Made by a program: the position numbers and the translations under genes. Below the pieces are notes generated by a model. It was given only the letters and a program-made list of their open reading frames with translations. It was not told where the DNA came from and ran no database searches. From Dysgonomonas hofstadii (lineage in GTDB: Bacteria > Bacteroidota > Bacteroidia > Bacteroidales > Dysgonomonadaceae): 64,000 bases of DNA. The stretch spans positions 20,471 to 84,470 of the forward strand of contig NZ_JACIEP010000019.1 of NCBI RefSeq assembly GCF_014196915.1, in the 5' to 3' direction. Positions 34,303 through 43,714 of this stretch are shown piece after piece (the stretch's first letter is position 1; every line of letters begins with the position of its first letter).

Positions 34303-34318
34303 TGTTCCACGTGGAACG
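34303..34318 (+). promoter_or_regulatory. parS-like ParB-binding site 1
   Basis: TGTTCCACGTGGAACG differs at two positions from the parS site tgttccacgtgaaaca. It is a near-perfect palindrome around CACGTG, located 8 bp after the mnmG stop codon. The second site lies 34 bp further on. Confidence 0.75.
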
Positions 34319-34336
34319 CAAACAAAAAAAACGAAT

Positions 34337-34352
34337 TGTTCCACGTGAAACA
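34337..34352 (+). promoter_or_regulatory. parS site 2, exact consensus
   Basis: TGTTCCACGTGAAACA is identical to the well-known bacterial parS consensus bound by ParB/Spo0J. It lies 19 bp before the apt ATG. An exact 16-mer with a second near-copy 34 bp away is very unlikely by chance. Chromosomal parS sites cluster around the replication origin. Confidence 0.88.
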
Positions 34353-34370
34353 TTAAAAAATAAAACAAAA

Positions 34371-34922
34371 ATGAATCAAATTTCAAGAGAAGAAAAATTA
34401 GAAATTTTAAAACAAACAGTAAGAAATATTCCCGATTTTCCAATTCCGGGAATACAGTTTAAAGACGTGACTCCCCTATTCAAAACAAAAGAATCTTTAT
34501 CAATATTGACAGATGTTCTTTTGGATGAATATAGAAATAAGGGAATAACAAAAGTAGTTGGTATAGAATCTCGTGGATTTATCATGGGCCCAATCATGGC
34601 ACTCAAACTTGAAGCCGGATTCGTTCCTATAAGAAAACCCGGAAAACTTCCGGCTGAAACGTTCGAGGAAGAATATGAAAAAGAATATGGCGCAGATAAA
34701 ATACAAATTCATAAAGACGCTCTCTCTTCTGAAGATGTTGTGTTAATTCATGATGATCTGCTAGCAACAGGAGGAACAATGCTCGCCGCCTACAAACTCG
34801 TAAAGAAAATGGGAGTAAAGAAAGTTTATATAAATTTCATCATAGAGCTTGAAGAGTTAGAAGGAAGAAAACTTTTCCCTGAAGATATAGATGTAAGTGC
34901 CCTTATTAAATTTGAAATATAG
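34371..34922 (+). CDS. apt: Adenine phosphoribosyltransferase
   Basis: Apt salvages adenine to AMP using PRPP. The 183-residue protein has IPDFPIPGIQFKDVTPLF at the N-terminus, the flexible loop RKPGKLPAETFEEEYEKEYG, and the PRPP motif VVLIHDDLLATGGTMLAA. I start at ATG 34371. The frame is open further upstream from a TTG at 34302, but that part only translates the two parS sites (giving FHVER and VPRET), a typical false extension. uvrC follows 52 bp later. Confidence 0.95.
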   Translation: MNQISREEKLEILKQTVRNIPDFPIPGIQFKDVTPLFKTKESLSILTDVLLDEYRNKGITKVVGIESRGFIMGPIMALKLEAGFVPIRKPGKLPAETFEEEYEKEYGADKIQIHKDALSSEDVVLIHDDLLATGGTMLAAYKLVKKMGVKKVYINFIIELEELEGRKLFPEDIDVSALIKFEI

Positions 34923-34974
34923 GATTCATATTTACAGGGCGCAAAATTTCTGTTAATTTATAAAAAGACAAATA

Positions 34975-36801
34975 ATGGATAATATTAATGATTATCTGAA
35001 AAATATAATACAGAATATTCCTGACAAGCCGGGGTGTTATGAATACTTCGACGAGAAAGGTGTGATCATATATGTAGGAAAAGCAAAGAATCTAAAAAAA
35101 CGCGTTTCTTCTTATTTTTCCAAAACTCATAATGACAGCCCGAAAACACGGATACTCGTAAGCAAAATCAGAGATATCAAATATATTATTGTTGATACCG
35201 AGGCCGATACTCTTCTATTAGAAAACAATCTGATAAAAGAATTTCAACCCCGCTACAATGTCATGCTCAAGGATGACAAAACATATCCATCTATTGTAAT
35301 AAGGAATGAATATTTTCCAAGAGTAGAATTAACAAGAAAAATAGAAAAAAATAAATCTCAATATTTTGGTCCTTATTCAAATGTACCAAGTGTAAAAGCT
35401 TTGTTAGAATTTTTACACAAAATCTACCCTATCCGCACCTGCTCTTTAAATCTTACACCTGAAAATGTAGCAGAAGGAAAATATAAAGTATGCCTGGAAT
35501 ATCATATCAAAAGATGCCTAGGTCCATGCGTCGGATTACAGCCCCTGGAAGATTACAATAAAAATATTGAGTCTATAAAAGAGATTTTGAAAGGCAACAC
35601 AAACATTGTGAGCGACGAAGTATATGCAAAAATGCTTGAAATGGCTGAAAAACAAGAGTTTGAGGATGCCAATATCCTGAAAAACAAATACTTGTTGATA
35701 GAAAACTTCAAAAATAAATCGACTGTTGTCAGCAGCATAAAATATAATATAGATGTATACAGCTACGATGAAGATGAAAACTCTGCATATATCAATTATT
35801 TGAATGTACACAATGGTGCTATCATACAGGTATATACATTCGAGTATAAAAAACGGATGGATGAATCTAAGGAAGAACTCCTCGGCCTGGGCATAGTAGA
35901 AATGCGCGAGCGTTTTGGATCGAAAGCAAAAGAAATAGTTGTGCCATTCTATCCTGATGTCACAATTGATGACGCTGAATTTGCAATTCCTCTACGGGGA
36001 GATAAAAAAAAGCTCCTCTTACTTTCTATACAAAATGTAAGGCAATATAAGATAGATAAACTGAAAAAATCAGAAAGCCTGAATCCAGAACAGCGAAGTG
36101 TAAGGATACTCAAGGAAATTCAAAAAGACCTGAACCTCAAAGAATTACCTGTACATATAGAATGTTTCGACAACTCGAATATACAAGGAACCAATCCTGT
36201 ATCGGCCTGTGTGGTTTTCAAAATGGGAAAACCTTCGAAAAGAGATTATCGTCATTTCAATGTAAAAACTGTAGAAGGCCCTGATGACTTTTCCACCATG
36301 CGCGAAGTAGTTTACCGCCGATATCACAGACTAATGGAAGAAGAGTCTCCCCTACCCCAACTCATCGTTATAGACGGAGGTAAAGGACAACTGAGCGCCG
36401 CCTGCGAATCCCTTAAAGCATTGGGAATATATGGTAAAGTAGCCATTGTTGGCATAGCTAAACGGCTCGAAGAAATATATTATCCCGAAGATTCAATTCC
36501 TTTATACCTGGATAAGAATTCCGATTCGCTGAAAGTATTACAACACCTTCGGGATGAAGCGCACAGATTTGGTATCACCTTCCATCGGAATCAACGGAGT
36601 AAAAAACAGATCAAGTCGGAACTGGATAATATTAAAGGTATAGGTGACGAAACCAAAAGACTGTTACTCAGAGAGTTCAGAAGTGTAAAGAGAATAAGAC
36701 AGGCCGAAGACTCTGAACTACACAAGATTGTAGGTAAACATAAAACTGCCCTCATCAGAAAATACTTCGAAGATAAAGACAATAAGGATCAGGAAGATTA
36801 G
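34975..36801 (+). CDS. uvrC: Excinuclease ABC subunit C
   Basis: UvrC makes both incisions in nucleotide excision repair. The 608-residue protein has the GIY-YIG nuclease (GCYEYFDEKGVIIYVGKAKNLKKR, residues 19-42), a UVR domain near residue 220 that contacts UvrB, the RNase H-like endonuclease with HIECFDNSNIQGT and LIVIDGGKGQLSAA, and a C-terminal helix-hairpin-helix (DNIKGIGDETKRLLLREF). In Bacteroides dtd, a mazG-like gene and deoC follow uvrC; here they are 23 kb away in the opposite orientation. Confidence 0.97.
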   Translation: MDNINDYLKNIIQNIPDKPGCYEYFDEKGVIIYVGKAKNLKKRVSSYFSKTHNDSPKTRILVSKIRDIKYIIVDTEADTLLLENNLIKEFQPRYNVMLKDDKTYPSIVIRNEYFPRVELTRKIEKNKSQYFGPYSNVPSVKALLEFLHKIYPIRTCSLNLTPENVAEGKYKVCLEYHIKRCLGPCVGLQPLEDYNKNIESIKEILKGNTNIVSDEVYAKMLEMAEKQEFEDANILKNKYLLIENFKNKSTVVSSIKYNIDVYSYDEDENSAYINYLNVHNGAIIQVYTFEYKKRMDESKEELLGLGIVEMRERFGSKAKEIVVPFYPDVTIDDAEFAIPLRGDKKKLLLLSIQNVRQYKIDKLKKSESLNPEQRSVRILKEIQKDLNLKELPVHIECFDNSNIQGTNPVSACVVFKMGKPSKRDYRHFNVKTVEGPDDFSTMREVVYRRYHRLMEEESPLPQLIVIDGGKGQLSAACESLKALGIYGKVAIVGIAKRLEEIYYPEDSIPLYLDKNSDSLKVLQHLRDEAHRFGITFHRNQRSKKQIKSELDNIKGIGDETKRLLLREFRSVKRIRQAEDSELHKIVGKHKTALIRKYFEDKDNKDQED

Positions 36802-37031
36802 ATAATTCTTATTATTCAATAATAACTTTTCTCATATTTTCCCGTTTCCGTAAATTCTTTATGAAATATAAATGTACTGTACAGATTATCAATTGTTTAT
36901 ATTTTCATTCCACCATCAAGATGTTTATACAAAAATGGACGATATTCCAGATGAGCACAAATGTAACTCACTCAGTAATAATTACCAGAATATTGAAGTA
37001 GATAATAATCACAAGACTATTTTCACTACTA

Positions 37032-38000
37032 TCAATAATCAGAGTTATTCACAATTTCCGTCTTTATTATATTACTACTGCTCATGGTCATTTTTCCATC
37101 ATTATTAATATTCATATCAGTAATATACATCAACCGGGGATGTACATCCGACGTACTGAAATGAGCATGGAAAACATACTTGCTTTTGCCATCTTTATCC
37201 AGAAACATAGCGCCATGCCCTACCCCAACCAAATTTGGCTTTGGCTGTTGCAATAACGGATTTTCTCCCGCTTTCTTCCATTCACCCAATGGTGAAGAAG
37301 AAGTAGCATATCCCACTCCGTAATTCTGGCTTTGATAATGATTAGCAGAATATATGAGGTAATAAATACCATTCTTTTTAACTAGAGACGGGCCTTCTGC
37401 CACCTTCCCCATCGAAGTTTCCCAAGGTTCGGAAGCTTCGATACATCTGGTAAGAGTTTCTTCCTTTATGGTTACCAAATCATCCTCCAGTTGAGCTGCC
37501 CAAATAACATTACCATTAGTAAATCGTACAAAATATAAATAAGGTGTATTGTCATCATCGACAAACAAAGAAGAATCTATAGATTTTTCTTCTCTCATAG
37601 GCTTTTTTTCATCCTGAATAAAAGGTCCTAAGGGAGAATCGGAAACAGCCACACATATATGTTCCTCAGCTGAGTAGTACATATAAAATTTATTATTCGA
37701 CTTGTTATAATAAACCTCAGGAGCCCAGAAACCCCATTCTCCATAAGAGTTTTTCTTATCTAAAGCCAATATAAAATGCTTTTTCCACAAATTTAGTGAA
37801 TTAGAATAATATACTTCTATTCCGTCTTTTGAATGTGTGCCATAAGCATAATATGTGCCATCGTGATAGAGTATGAAAGGATCAGCTAAAGCCACAGGAG
37901 AAGACACTACTTCCGTTTTCAATTCACAAACATTCCCTTCGTCACTATTTCCATAACAGATAAATGAAAAGCAGGAAATCAAGCACAAAATAAGATTCAT
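37032..38000 (-). CDS. Glycoside hydrolase family 43 protein
   Basis: The 322-residue protein has a signal peptide (MNLILCLISCFSFICYG; a Cys at residue 10 or 15 could also be lipidated). A five-bladed propeller typical of GH43 follows: the catalytic base Asp in ALADPFILYHDGTYYAYG, the pKa-tuning Asp in DSSLFVDDDNTPYLYFV, and the acid Glu in AEGPSLVKKNGIYYLIYS. GH43 enzymes remove arabinose or xylose from plant polysaccharides. There is no SusC/SusD pair or other glycan gene next to it, so it is not in a classical utilisation locus. Confidence 0.88.
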   Translation of the reverse strand: MNLILCLISCFSFICYGNSDEGNVCELKTEVVSSPVALADPFILYHDGTYYAYGTHSKDGIEVYYSNSLNLWKKHFILALDKKNSYGEWGFWAPEVYYNKSNNKFYMYYSAEEHICVAVSDSPLGPFIQDEKKPMREEKSIDSSLFVDDDNTPYLYFVRFTNGNVIWAAQLEDDLVTIKEETLTRCIEASEPWETSMGKVAEGPSLVKKNGIYYLIYSANHYQSQNYGVGYATSSSPLGEWKKAGENPLLQQPKPNLVGVGHGAMFLDKDGKSKYVFHAHFSTSDVHPRLMYITDMNINNDGKMTMSSSNIIKTEIVNNSDY

Positions 38001-38020
38001 AGTAATAAATTTTATAAACT

Positions 38021-38051
38021 AAAAAGCCTGTTTAGATTAAAACAGGCTTTT
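38021..38051 (-). terminator. Terminator of sppA
   Basis: On the minus strand aaaagcctgttt pairs with aaacaggctttt around a 6-nt loop, followed by tttag. It begins 8 bp past the sppA stop codon and separates sppA from GH43. Confidence 0.85.
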
Positions 38052-38058
38052 ATTTATT

Positions 38059-39816
38059 TTATTTAATTATCATATCGTAAGGCATACGTGCCTGAACAAA
38101 ATCCTGTTCTTTTATCTCTTTTAATATCTTAAAGTATTCGTAGTCAGCTCCCAGATAATCTTTCAAAGCCTTAGTAGTCAATTCTTCTTTCTGATTAGAC
38201 AGGAAAGCTTCGAAGAAATCAACTTTACGAGGAAAATCACGTAATGAATAGTTTTCCAGTTCAGCCAATTTAGCCGCTTCTTTTATAGCTGTCTCAATAC
38301 CACCTATTTCGTCCACAAGCCCGATTTCCAAAGCCTTGTTACCTGTCCACACACGTCCCTGAGCTATCATATCAAGTGAATCTTTCGGTATGCCACGACC
38401 ATCAGAACAACGTGTAAGGAATAAATCATATCCACGCTCTATATAACTCTGAAGTATCACTTTTTCATCGTCCCTCATCGGACGGGTCATATTACCAAAG
38501 TCGGAATATTTATTTGTCTTAACCACATCGACGCTAACGCCTATTTTTTTTGTCAAACCCTCAATATTAGGAAACATACCGAATATGCCTATCGATCCTG
38601 TCAGTGTATTCGGCTGTGCAATGATTTTATTTGCGTTACATGAGATATAGTAACCACCCGAAGCGGCATAGTCACCCATAGACACCACCACTGGTTTTTT
38701 AGCTTTCAAAAGTCCCACAGCTTCCCATATTTCTTCCGAAGCATAAGCACTACCTCCACCTGAGTTAACGCGGAATACAACGGCTTTTACTTTGTCATTA
38801 TCCCTTAGTTTTTCTATTTCCTTCACATAACGCTTACTGGTAATACCTTCCCTACCCGATCCGTCTGTAATAGAACCTTCTGCATATAATACGGCTATTA
38901 TATCTTCCGATTTATCTCCTTTTACAGCAGGAACAGTCGTTATATCATTTACTGACGCCAGATGTACATCTTTTACTTTTTCTACTTCAAGCAGGTTTTT
39001 CAGATATTCTTTTACACCCGTTTCATACATAAGAGTGTCTACCATACCGTTTGCCAACATTACCGATGCTTCTCTGAAAGTAGGAAGAGAATCGGTAAGC
39101 ACATTCAATTTTTCGGGAGATATATTACGCGATGATGATATATCGGTAATAATTGTGTTCCAAGCGTCATTTATATACGCCGAAAGCTGTTCGCGGTTAG
39201 CATCACTCATTTTATCCAGCATGAATGGCTCAACAGCCGACTTAAAGGTTCCTACCTTGAATATCTGCATCTCCACTCCTATTTTATCAAGCAATCCTTT
39301 GTAGAACATAGGCGTAGCTGCCAATCCGTGCAAATCTAAATTCCCTTGTGGATTCAATATCACTTTATCGGCTACCGAAGAAAGATAATAACATCCCTGA
39401 GTATATATGTCGGCATACGAAATTATAAATTTGCCGCTTTCTTTAAAATCCAGCAACTGATTTCTAATTTCTTTTATAGATGCTCCACCGGCAGAAAAAG
39501 CTCCGGCATGAATATAAATACCCTTTATTTTATCATTTTCTTTTGCTTTCTTTATAGACGATAAAACATCATCCAGACCGATTTGTGGTTCCTGATCCTG
39601 TCCCAAAAGAGCAAGAAACGGATTCCCATCTTCTACCCTTTCCGATAATACACCTTCCAGTTTCAGTGTAAGCACGGTATTATCCTTCAGTGTATACTTA
39701 TCCGAAGAACTGAATGACATTGAAGCTATTGAAATGAAAAGTATAAGAAAAAACAATCCTAAAACTATAAAGCAGCCGACTATTGAGCCCAGCATACCCT
39801 TAAAAAAATCTTTCAT
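38059..39816 (-). CDS. sppA: Signal peptide peptidase SppA, 67K type
   Basis: SppA degrades cleaved signal peptides in the inner membrane. The 585-residue protein has one N-terminal membrane helix (about residues 10-32) and two tandem S49 domains. The catalytic Lys is expected in the first half (LDKIGVEMQIFKVGTFKSAVEPF). The catalytic Ser is in the second half (MGDYAASGGYYIS), after VFRVNSGGGSAYASEEIW. Length matches the 67K form of E. coli and Bacteroidetes. It has its own terminator. Confidence 0.94.
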   Translation of the reverse strand: MKDFFKGMLGSIVGCFIVLGLFFLILFISIASMSFSSSDKYTLKDNTVLTLKLEGVLSERVEDGNPFLALLGQDQEPQIGLDDVLSSIKKAKENDKIKGIYIHAGAFSAGGASIKEIRNQLLDFKESGKFIISYADIYTQGCYYLSSVADKVILNPQGNLDLHGLAATPMFYKGLLDKIGVEMQIFKVGTFKSAVEPFMLDKMSDANREQLSAYINDAWNTIITDISSSRNISPEKLNVLTDSLPTFREASVMLANGMVDTLMYETGVKEYLKNLLEVEKVKDVHLASVNDITTVPAVKGDKSEDIIAVLYAEGSITDGSGREGITSKRYVKEIEKLRDNDKVKAVVFRVNSGGGSAYASEEIWEAVGLLKAKKPVVVSMGDYAASGGYYISCNANKIIAQPNTLTGSIGIFGMFPNIEGLTKKIGVSVDVVKTNKYSDFGNMTRPMRDDEKVILQSYIERGYDLFLTRCSDGRGIPKDSLDMIAQGRVWTGNKALEIGLVDEIGGIETAIKEAAKLAELENYSLRDFPRKVDFFEAFLSNQKEELTTKALKDYLGADYEYFKILKEIKEQDFVQARMPYDMIIK

Positions 39817-40341
39817 CTTTCTATTATTTATATTTATAAGTTACAAAAATACATATTTATCTGATAAAAAGCTATTTATACAGCATTATCATCTCTTATT
39901 TAATTCAATATATAATATGTTGATATAATGTTGAAAACTGTTGAAATATTTTTTAATAAAAATTTAATGGTTTCTAAACAAAAACATCATATATGAAATA
40001 AGTCGCAACAAACAATTAAAAATCACAGAAAATTATAAGACTTATTTCAAACCTTTATTAACAACAAATCAAAGAAAATAAAAAATAAGTTTTTAACAAT
40101 AATAGTTATCAACAGCTTTTTAATAAAGTTCACAAAACGCTTTATATAAATAATTTGACTATTTTTACTCCGTTTAATAACTTTCTTTGTACATACAACA
40201 AACTTTTAATATCAAAATATACAAGTATTCATACAAAAAAGAATAAACAGTATTAACAGTCAATAATCATAACCATGATTTTTTTTAAGTTTTAAATAAA
40301 AAGAATATATATTAATATCATTTGATAACTACTATCATTAT
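39817..40341. other. AT-rich gap with a candidate promoter
   Basis: This 525-bp gap between two divergent genes is strongly AT-rich and has no gene. The best promoter candidate for the plus-strand gene is TTTG at 40154-40157 followed, after 20 bp, by TAACTTTC at 40178-40185, one base off the -7 consensus. It would give a leader of about 150 nt. Nothing else is recognised. Confidence 0.5.
40154..40185 (+). promoter_or_regulatory. Candidate promoter of the macroglobulin/plug gene
   Basis: TTTG, a 20-bp spacer and TAACTTTC approximate the Bacteroidetes TTTG-N19-TAnnTTTG promoter. The last base of the -7 box is C instead of G. Confidence 0.35.
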
Positions 40342-43005
40342 ATGAAAATCTCTTACATAAAAACACTTATAACTTCATTTATCATCGGTTCAACAATACC
40401 GGTGGAAGCTCAAAATGAAATTGATCCTCTACCCGACTCCATTATTGCAAATATCGCAGATAATTTTCAGAAACAAGTGAGAATTTATCCTCAGGAAAAA
40501 ATATATGCACAAACCGATAAACCTTATTATATTACAGGAGAAGACATCTGGTTCAGAATATACCTTGTGGATGCTTATTCCAATCTGGTAGATACTACGA
40601 GTCGCTATGTGTACGCCGAGCTCATCGATCCTGTGGATTCTGTTGCAAGCAGGGTGAAAATAAGACCTGTGAACGGAGCTTATCACGGATATATTAAACT
40701 GCAAGAAGATATGCCCGAGGGGGAATATATGTTGCGGTTCTATACCAAGTTTATGGAAAGCCTGGGTGATAATTATTTTTTTAAACGATCGGTACGTATA
40801 GGTGATCCACTATCAGCTCTTTACAGAACAGAATCTAAATTTGAATACGAAGATAAAGGAAAGGTCAACATAGAGCTGAAGTTTATCGACATAAAAAATA
40901 ATAGTCCGATAAAGCCTGATAATCTTGAAATAATAGATAATAAAGGCGAATTGAGGACAATAAAGATAAAAGACGACTATACAGCTAACATATCGCTAAA
41001 ATTTTCGGATAGGGAAAACAACAACAGGCAGCTGTATATAAAGTATGACTACGATGGTAAATTTCACAAACAGTTTATTTCTATTCCTAACAATCCCGAT
41101 TTTGATGTTTCTTTTTTACCTGAGGGTGGGCATAATATTGCCGGAGTTGTTAACAGGATTGCTTTTAAAACGCTAAATTCGGATGGATATGGTGAAGATA
41201 TAGAAGGTATAATAGTTAATACAAAAGGAGATACTGTAGGCGATTTCAATTCCAATCATCTGGGCATGGGATTGCTCCTGTTTCAACCAGAGGTCGATAG
41301 TATGTTTTATGCTATTTGTAAAAATAAGGCGGGGCTGGTTAAAAAATATAAGTTGCCTGATGCTGTAACTGGCCATATAGCCTTGCAGGTAAATAACAGG
41401 CCCGACAGGTATGTTATCTCGCTTCGTAACCCGTACGATGCTCCTGTAGATAACGCATCGTCCTTGTATGTGGCAATACAATGCCGGGGACAAATACTGA
41501 ATGTGTTTCAGTGGGATAATACCAAGCCCTTCATGTTTTTACCAAAAGAGCAATTACCTTCAGGGGTTATTCAGTTTCTATTGATTGATTCAGATAAGAA
41601 TCCGATTAGCGAAAGGCTCGTTTTTAATATTAGTGAGACTGATACAACCAAGGTGGATTTTTTTACAAATAAAAGTAATTACGGACAGAGAGAACAAGTA
41701 AAAGGTTCTATAAAATTATCCAATTATGAAAATAATCCCGTAATGGCCAGTTTTTCGGTTTCGGTGACCGACGATAAGGATATAAAGCCTGATACTTGTG
41801 TAAATATACTATCCACATTGTTATTGACATCAGAGGTGAAAGGATACATAGAATCGCCGGTTTATTACTTTTCAGATATGAATGTTGATAAAGCAGGTAA
41901 ACTCGATTTACTGATGATGACTCAGGGCTGGAGCAGGTATGACGTAGAAAAAGTACTTAAAGGAGACTTTGAAAGACCTAAAAATTATCTTGAACTGGGA
42001 CAGTATATATCGGGTTCGGTGAAGGGTGGTTTGTTTATGAATAAAAAATCGGGTGGATATCCTGTTACCCTGATTTCATCAAAGGGAGGTGTGTTTAACC
42101 AGACATTGACAGATGAAGAAGGAAAATTTCATTTTCTGGGCTTTGAAGCGCCTGACAGTACTTCATTTATTATACAGGGATTGACGAAAAAAGGTGGTGA
42201 TCGTGTGGAATTACTTATAGATAATGAGACTTTTCCTCAAAGTAAATTTACTTTACCTCATACCTATACAGATAGTCCTTCTTTTGAAAAATACATGGAA
42301 AAAGCCGATCAGAATTTTATAGTGACTAATGGTATGCGTATGATCTATCTGAAGGATATAGAAATTATAGGAAAAAAGAATTCACTGTCAGAGAGAGGGA
42401 AATCCACATTTTCTTCGGGTATGAATCCACGTGTATCGTATAAAGATTTTGAAAAATATCATCCAAACGATATATTTCAGGTTCTCAGAAATTTTGGAGG
42501 AGTCGTAGTGACAGGTGACAAAGTATCTATCCGTGGTGGTGGCGATCCTTTGGTATTAGTTGATGATATACAGTATGAAGCGGAATTTTTATCTTCTATA
42601 CCTATACAGGATGTAGACGAAGTGGAAGTAATAAAAGATGGTACTGCCGCTATTTTCGGAATGCGCGGAGCTAATGGAGTTATTATGATAACGACAAAAA
42701 GAGGTGAAATAACCAGTGCAAGGGATATAAAATTCAATATAAAATATATTACACCTCTTGGTTATCAGGTTACCAAAGAATTTTATTCACCCAGGTACGA
42801 AACCGAAGACAAAAAATCAAACCCGAATCCCGATCTGCGTACTACCATCCATTGGGCTCCTTCTCTTAAAACTGATAATAGTGGAAGTGCTGCCATTGAT
42901 TTTTACACATCCGACGGATCTACTTCTTATTCGGTAGTTGTAGAAGGTATTACAACTAATGGGTCATTGATTCACTCTGTTCATAAAATATCACGTAAAG
43001 ACTAA
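40342..43005 (+). CDS. Macroglobulin-like domain protein with TonB-plug domain, no barrel
   Basis: The 887-residue protein has a signal peptide (ending IPVEAQ). Near residue 50 is QEKIYAQTDKPYYITGEDIWF, typical of MG2-type macroglobulin domains, with further Ig-like repeats to about residue 560. A carboxypeptidase-regulatory-like segment follows near 570-640 (GYPVTLISSKGGVFNQTLTD). A TonB-receptor plug domain spans about 690-800, with GVVVTGDKVSIRGGGDPLVLVDD and DVDEVEVIKDGTAAIFGMRGANGVIMITTKRG. The 22-strand barrel of a real receptor is missing; only about 85 residues follow. Such proteins occur in Bacteroidetes but their role is unclear. A small barrel gene lies 78 bp downstream. Confidence 0.85.
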   Translation: MKISYIKTLITSFIIGSTIPVEAQNEIDPLPDSIIANIADNFQKQVRIYPQEKIYAQTDKPYYITGEDIWFRIYLVDAYSNLVDTTSRYVYAELIDPVDSVASRVKIRPVNGAYHGYIKLQEDMPEGEYMLRFYTKFMESLGDNYFFKRSVRIGDPLSALYRTESKFEYEDKGKVNIELKFIDIKNNSPIKPDNLEIIDNKGELRTIKIKDDYTANISLKFSDRENNNRQLYIKYDYDGKFHKQFISIPNNPDFDVSFLPEGGHNIAGVVNRIAFKTLNSDGYGEDIEGIIVNTKGDTVGDFNSNHLGMGLLLFQPEVDSMFYAICKNKAGLVKKYKLPDAVTGHIALQVNNRPDRYVISLRNPYDAPVDNASSLYVAIQCRGQILNVFQWDNTKPFMFLPKEQLPSGVIQFLLIDSDKNPISERLVFNISETDTTKVDFFTNKSNYGQREQVKGSIKLSNYENNPVMASFSVSVTDDKDIKPDTCVNILSTLLLTSEVKGYIESPVYYFSDMNVDKAGKLDLLMMTQGWSRYDVEKVLKGDFERPKNYLELGQYISGSVKGGLFMNKKSGGYPVTLISSKGGVFNQTLTDEEGKFHFLGFEAPDSTSFIIQGLTKKGGDRVELLIDNETFPQSKFTLPHTYTDSPSFEKYMEKADQNFIVTNGMRMIYLKDIEIIGKKNSLSERGKSTFSSGMNPRVSYKDFEKYHPNDIFQVLRNFGGVVVTGDKVSIRGGGDPLVLVDDIQYEAEFLSSIPIQDVDEVEVIKDGTAAIFGMRGANGVIMITTKRGEITSARDIKFNIKYITPLGYQVTKEFYSPRYETEDKKSNPNPDLRTTIHWAPSLKTDNSGSAAIDFYTSDGSTSYSVVVEGITTNGSLIHSVHKISRKD

Positions 43006-43083
43006 AATATATGCGAACAACCTTAATAATATCCGATTTATACGTTTGTTTGTTATAATTATAAATAATAAATTTTATCAGAT

Positions 43084-43692
43084 ATGAAAAAGATGATTTT
43101 TATGGCTCTGCTATTTAGTATGACTATTGCTTTACAGGCACAGATTTATGTTGATAATAAAGGAAATGTATATGATCAGCGTAAAAGTTCGACAACAACG
43201 GCCACCTCTGCAAAATCGAATAATAGAAGTTCTTCGGGTTCATCGTTTGATATGTCGAAACTTTCTTTCGGAGGTAATTTAAGTTTACAATTTGGAGACT
43301 ATACAGTGGTAGGTATTTCCCCGCAGGTAGGATACGATTTCAATAAATATTTAACGGCAGGGGCAGGACTTGGATATACGTATTTTAAGGATAAGACGTA
43401 TGACTATAAATGGAGTAGCAGTTACGTTAGTTTCGATCTCTTTGGCAGGTTTTATCCTATCGAATATATTGTGATCGGTATTCAGCCCGAAATAAGCCGT
43501 ATGTGGCAAAGTGTAAAATGGAATGACGGCGTGAAAGTAAGTGAAAGTAAATTTGTACCTTCGTTCCTTGTTGGCGGAGGACTGCGCCTTGGCGGAATGA
43601 TAGCCATGATACAATATGATGTAGTGCAGGATGATAACTCTCCGTACGGCAATAATCTGTTTTATAGTGTAGGATATACATTCAGGTTTTAG
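43084..43692 (+). CDS. Small outer-membrane beta-barrel protein
   Basis: The 202-residue protein has a signal peptide (MKKMIFMALLFSMTIALQAQ), then a low-complexity Ser/Thr-rich linker (KSSTTTATSAKSNNRSSSG). Eight or so amphipathic strands follow, from LSFGGNLSLQFGDYTVVGIS to a terminal YSVGYTFRF ending in Phe, as for BAM substrates. It lies 78 bp after the macroglobulin/plug gene and 22 bp before the SGNH hydrolase gene, so all three may be co-transcribed. The function is unknown. Confidence 0.82.
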   Translation: MKKMIFMALLFSMTIALQAQIYVDNKGNVYDQRKSSTTTATSAKSNNRSSSGSSFDMSKLSFGGNLSLQFGDYTVVGISPQVGYDFNKYLTAGAGLGYTYFKDKTYDYKWSSSYVSFDLFGRFYPIEYIVIGIQPEISRMWQSVKWNDGVKVSESKFVPSFLVGGGLRLGGMIAMIQYDVVQDDNSPYGNNLFYSVGYTFRF

Positions 43693-43714
43693 GAAACATT
43701 AAATATAAATATTC

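Noticed and set aside
34302..34370. N-terminal extension of apt starting at TTG 34302
   Set aside because: It only translates the two parS-like sites and a poly-A stretch; the Apt family starts at the ATG at 34371.
37032..38000. Part of a polysaccharide utilisation locus
   Set aside because: No SusC/SusD pair, sensor or second glycoside hydrolase is adjacent.
42427..42436. A CACGTG core inside the macroglobulin/plug gene as a third parS
   Set aside because: Flanks (aatccacgtgtatcg) do not match the TGTT...AACA arms.
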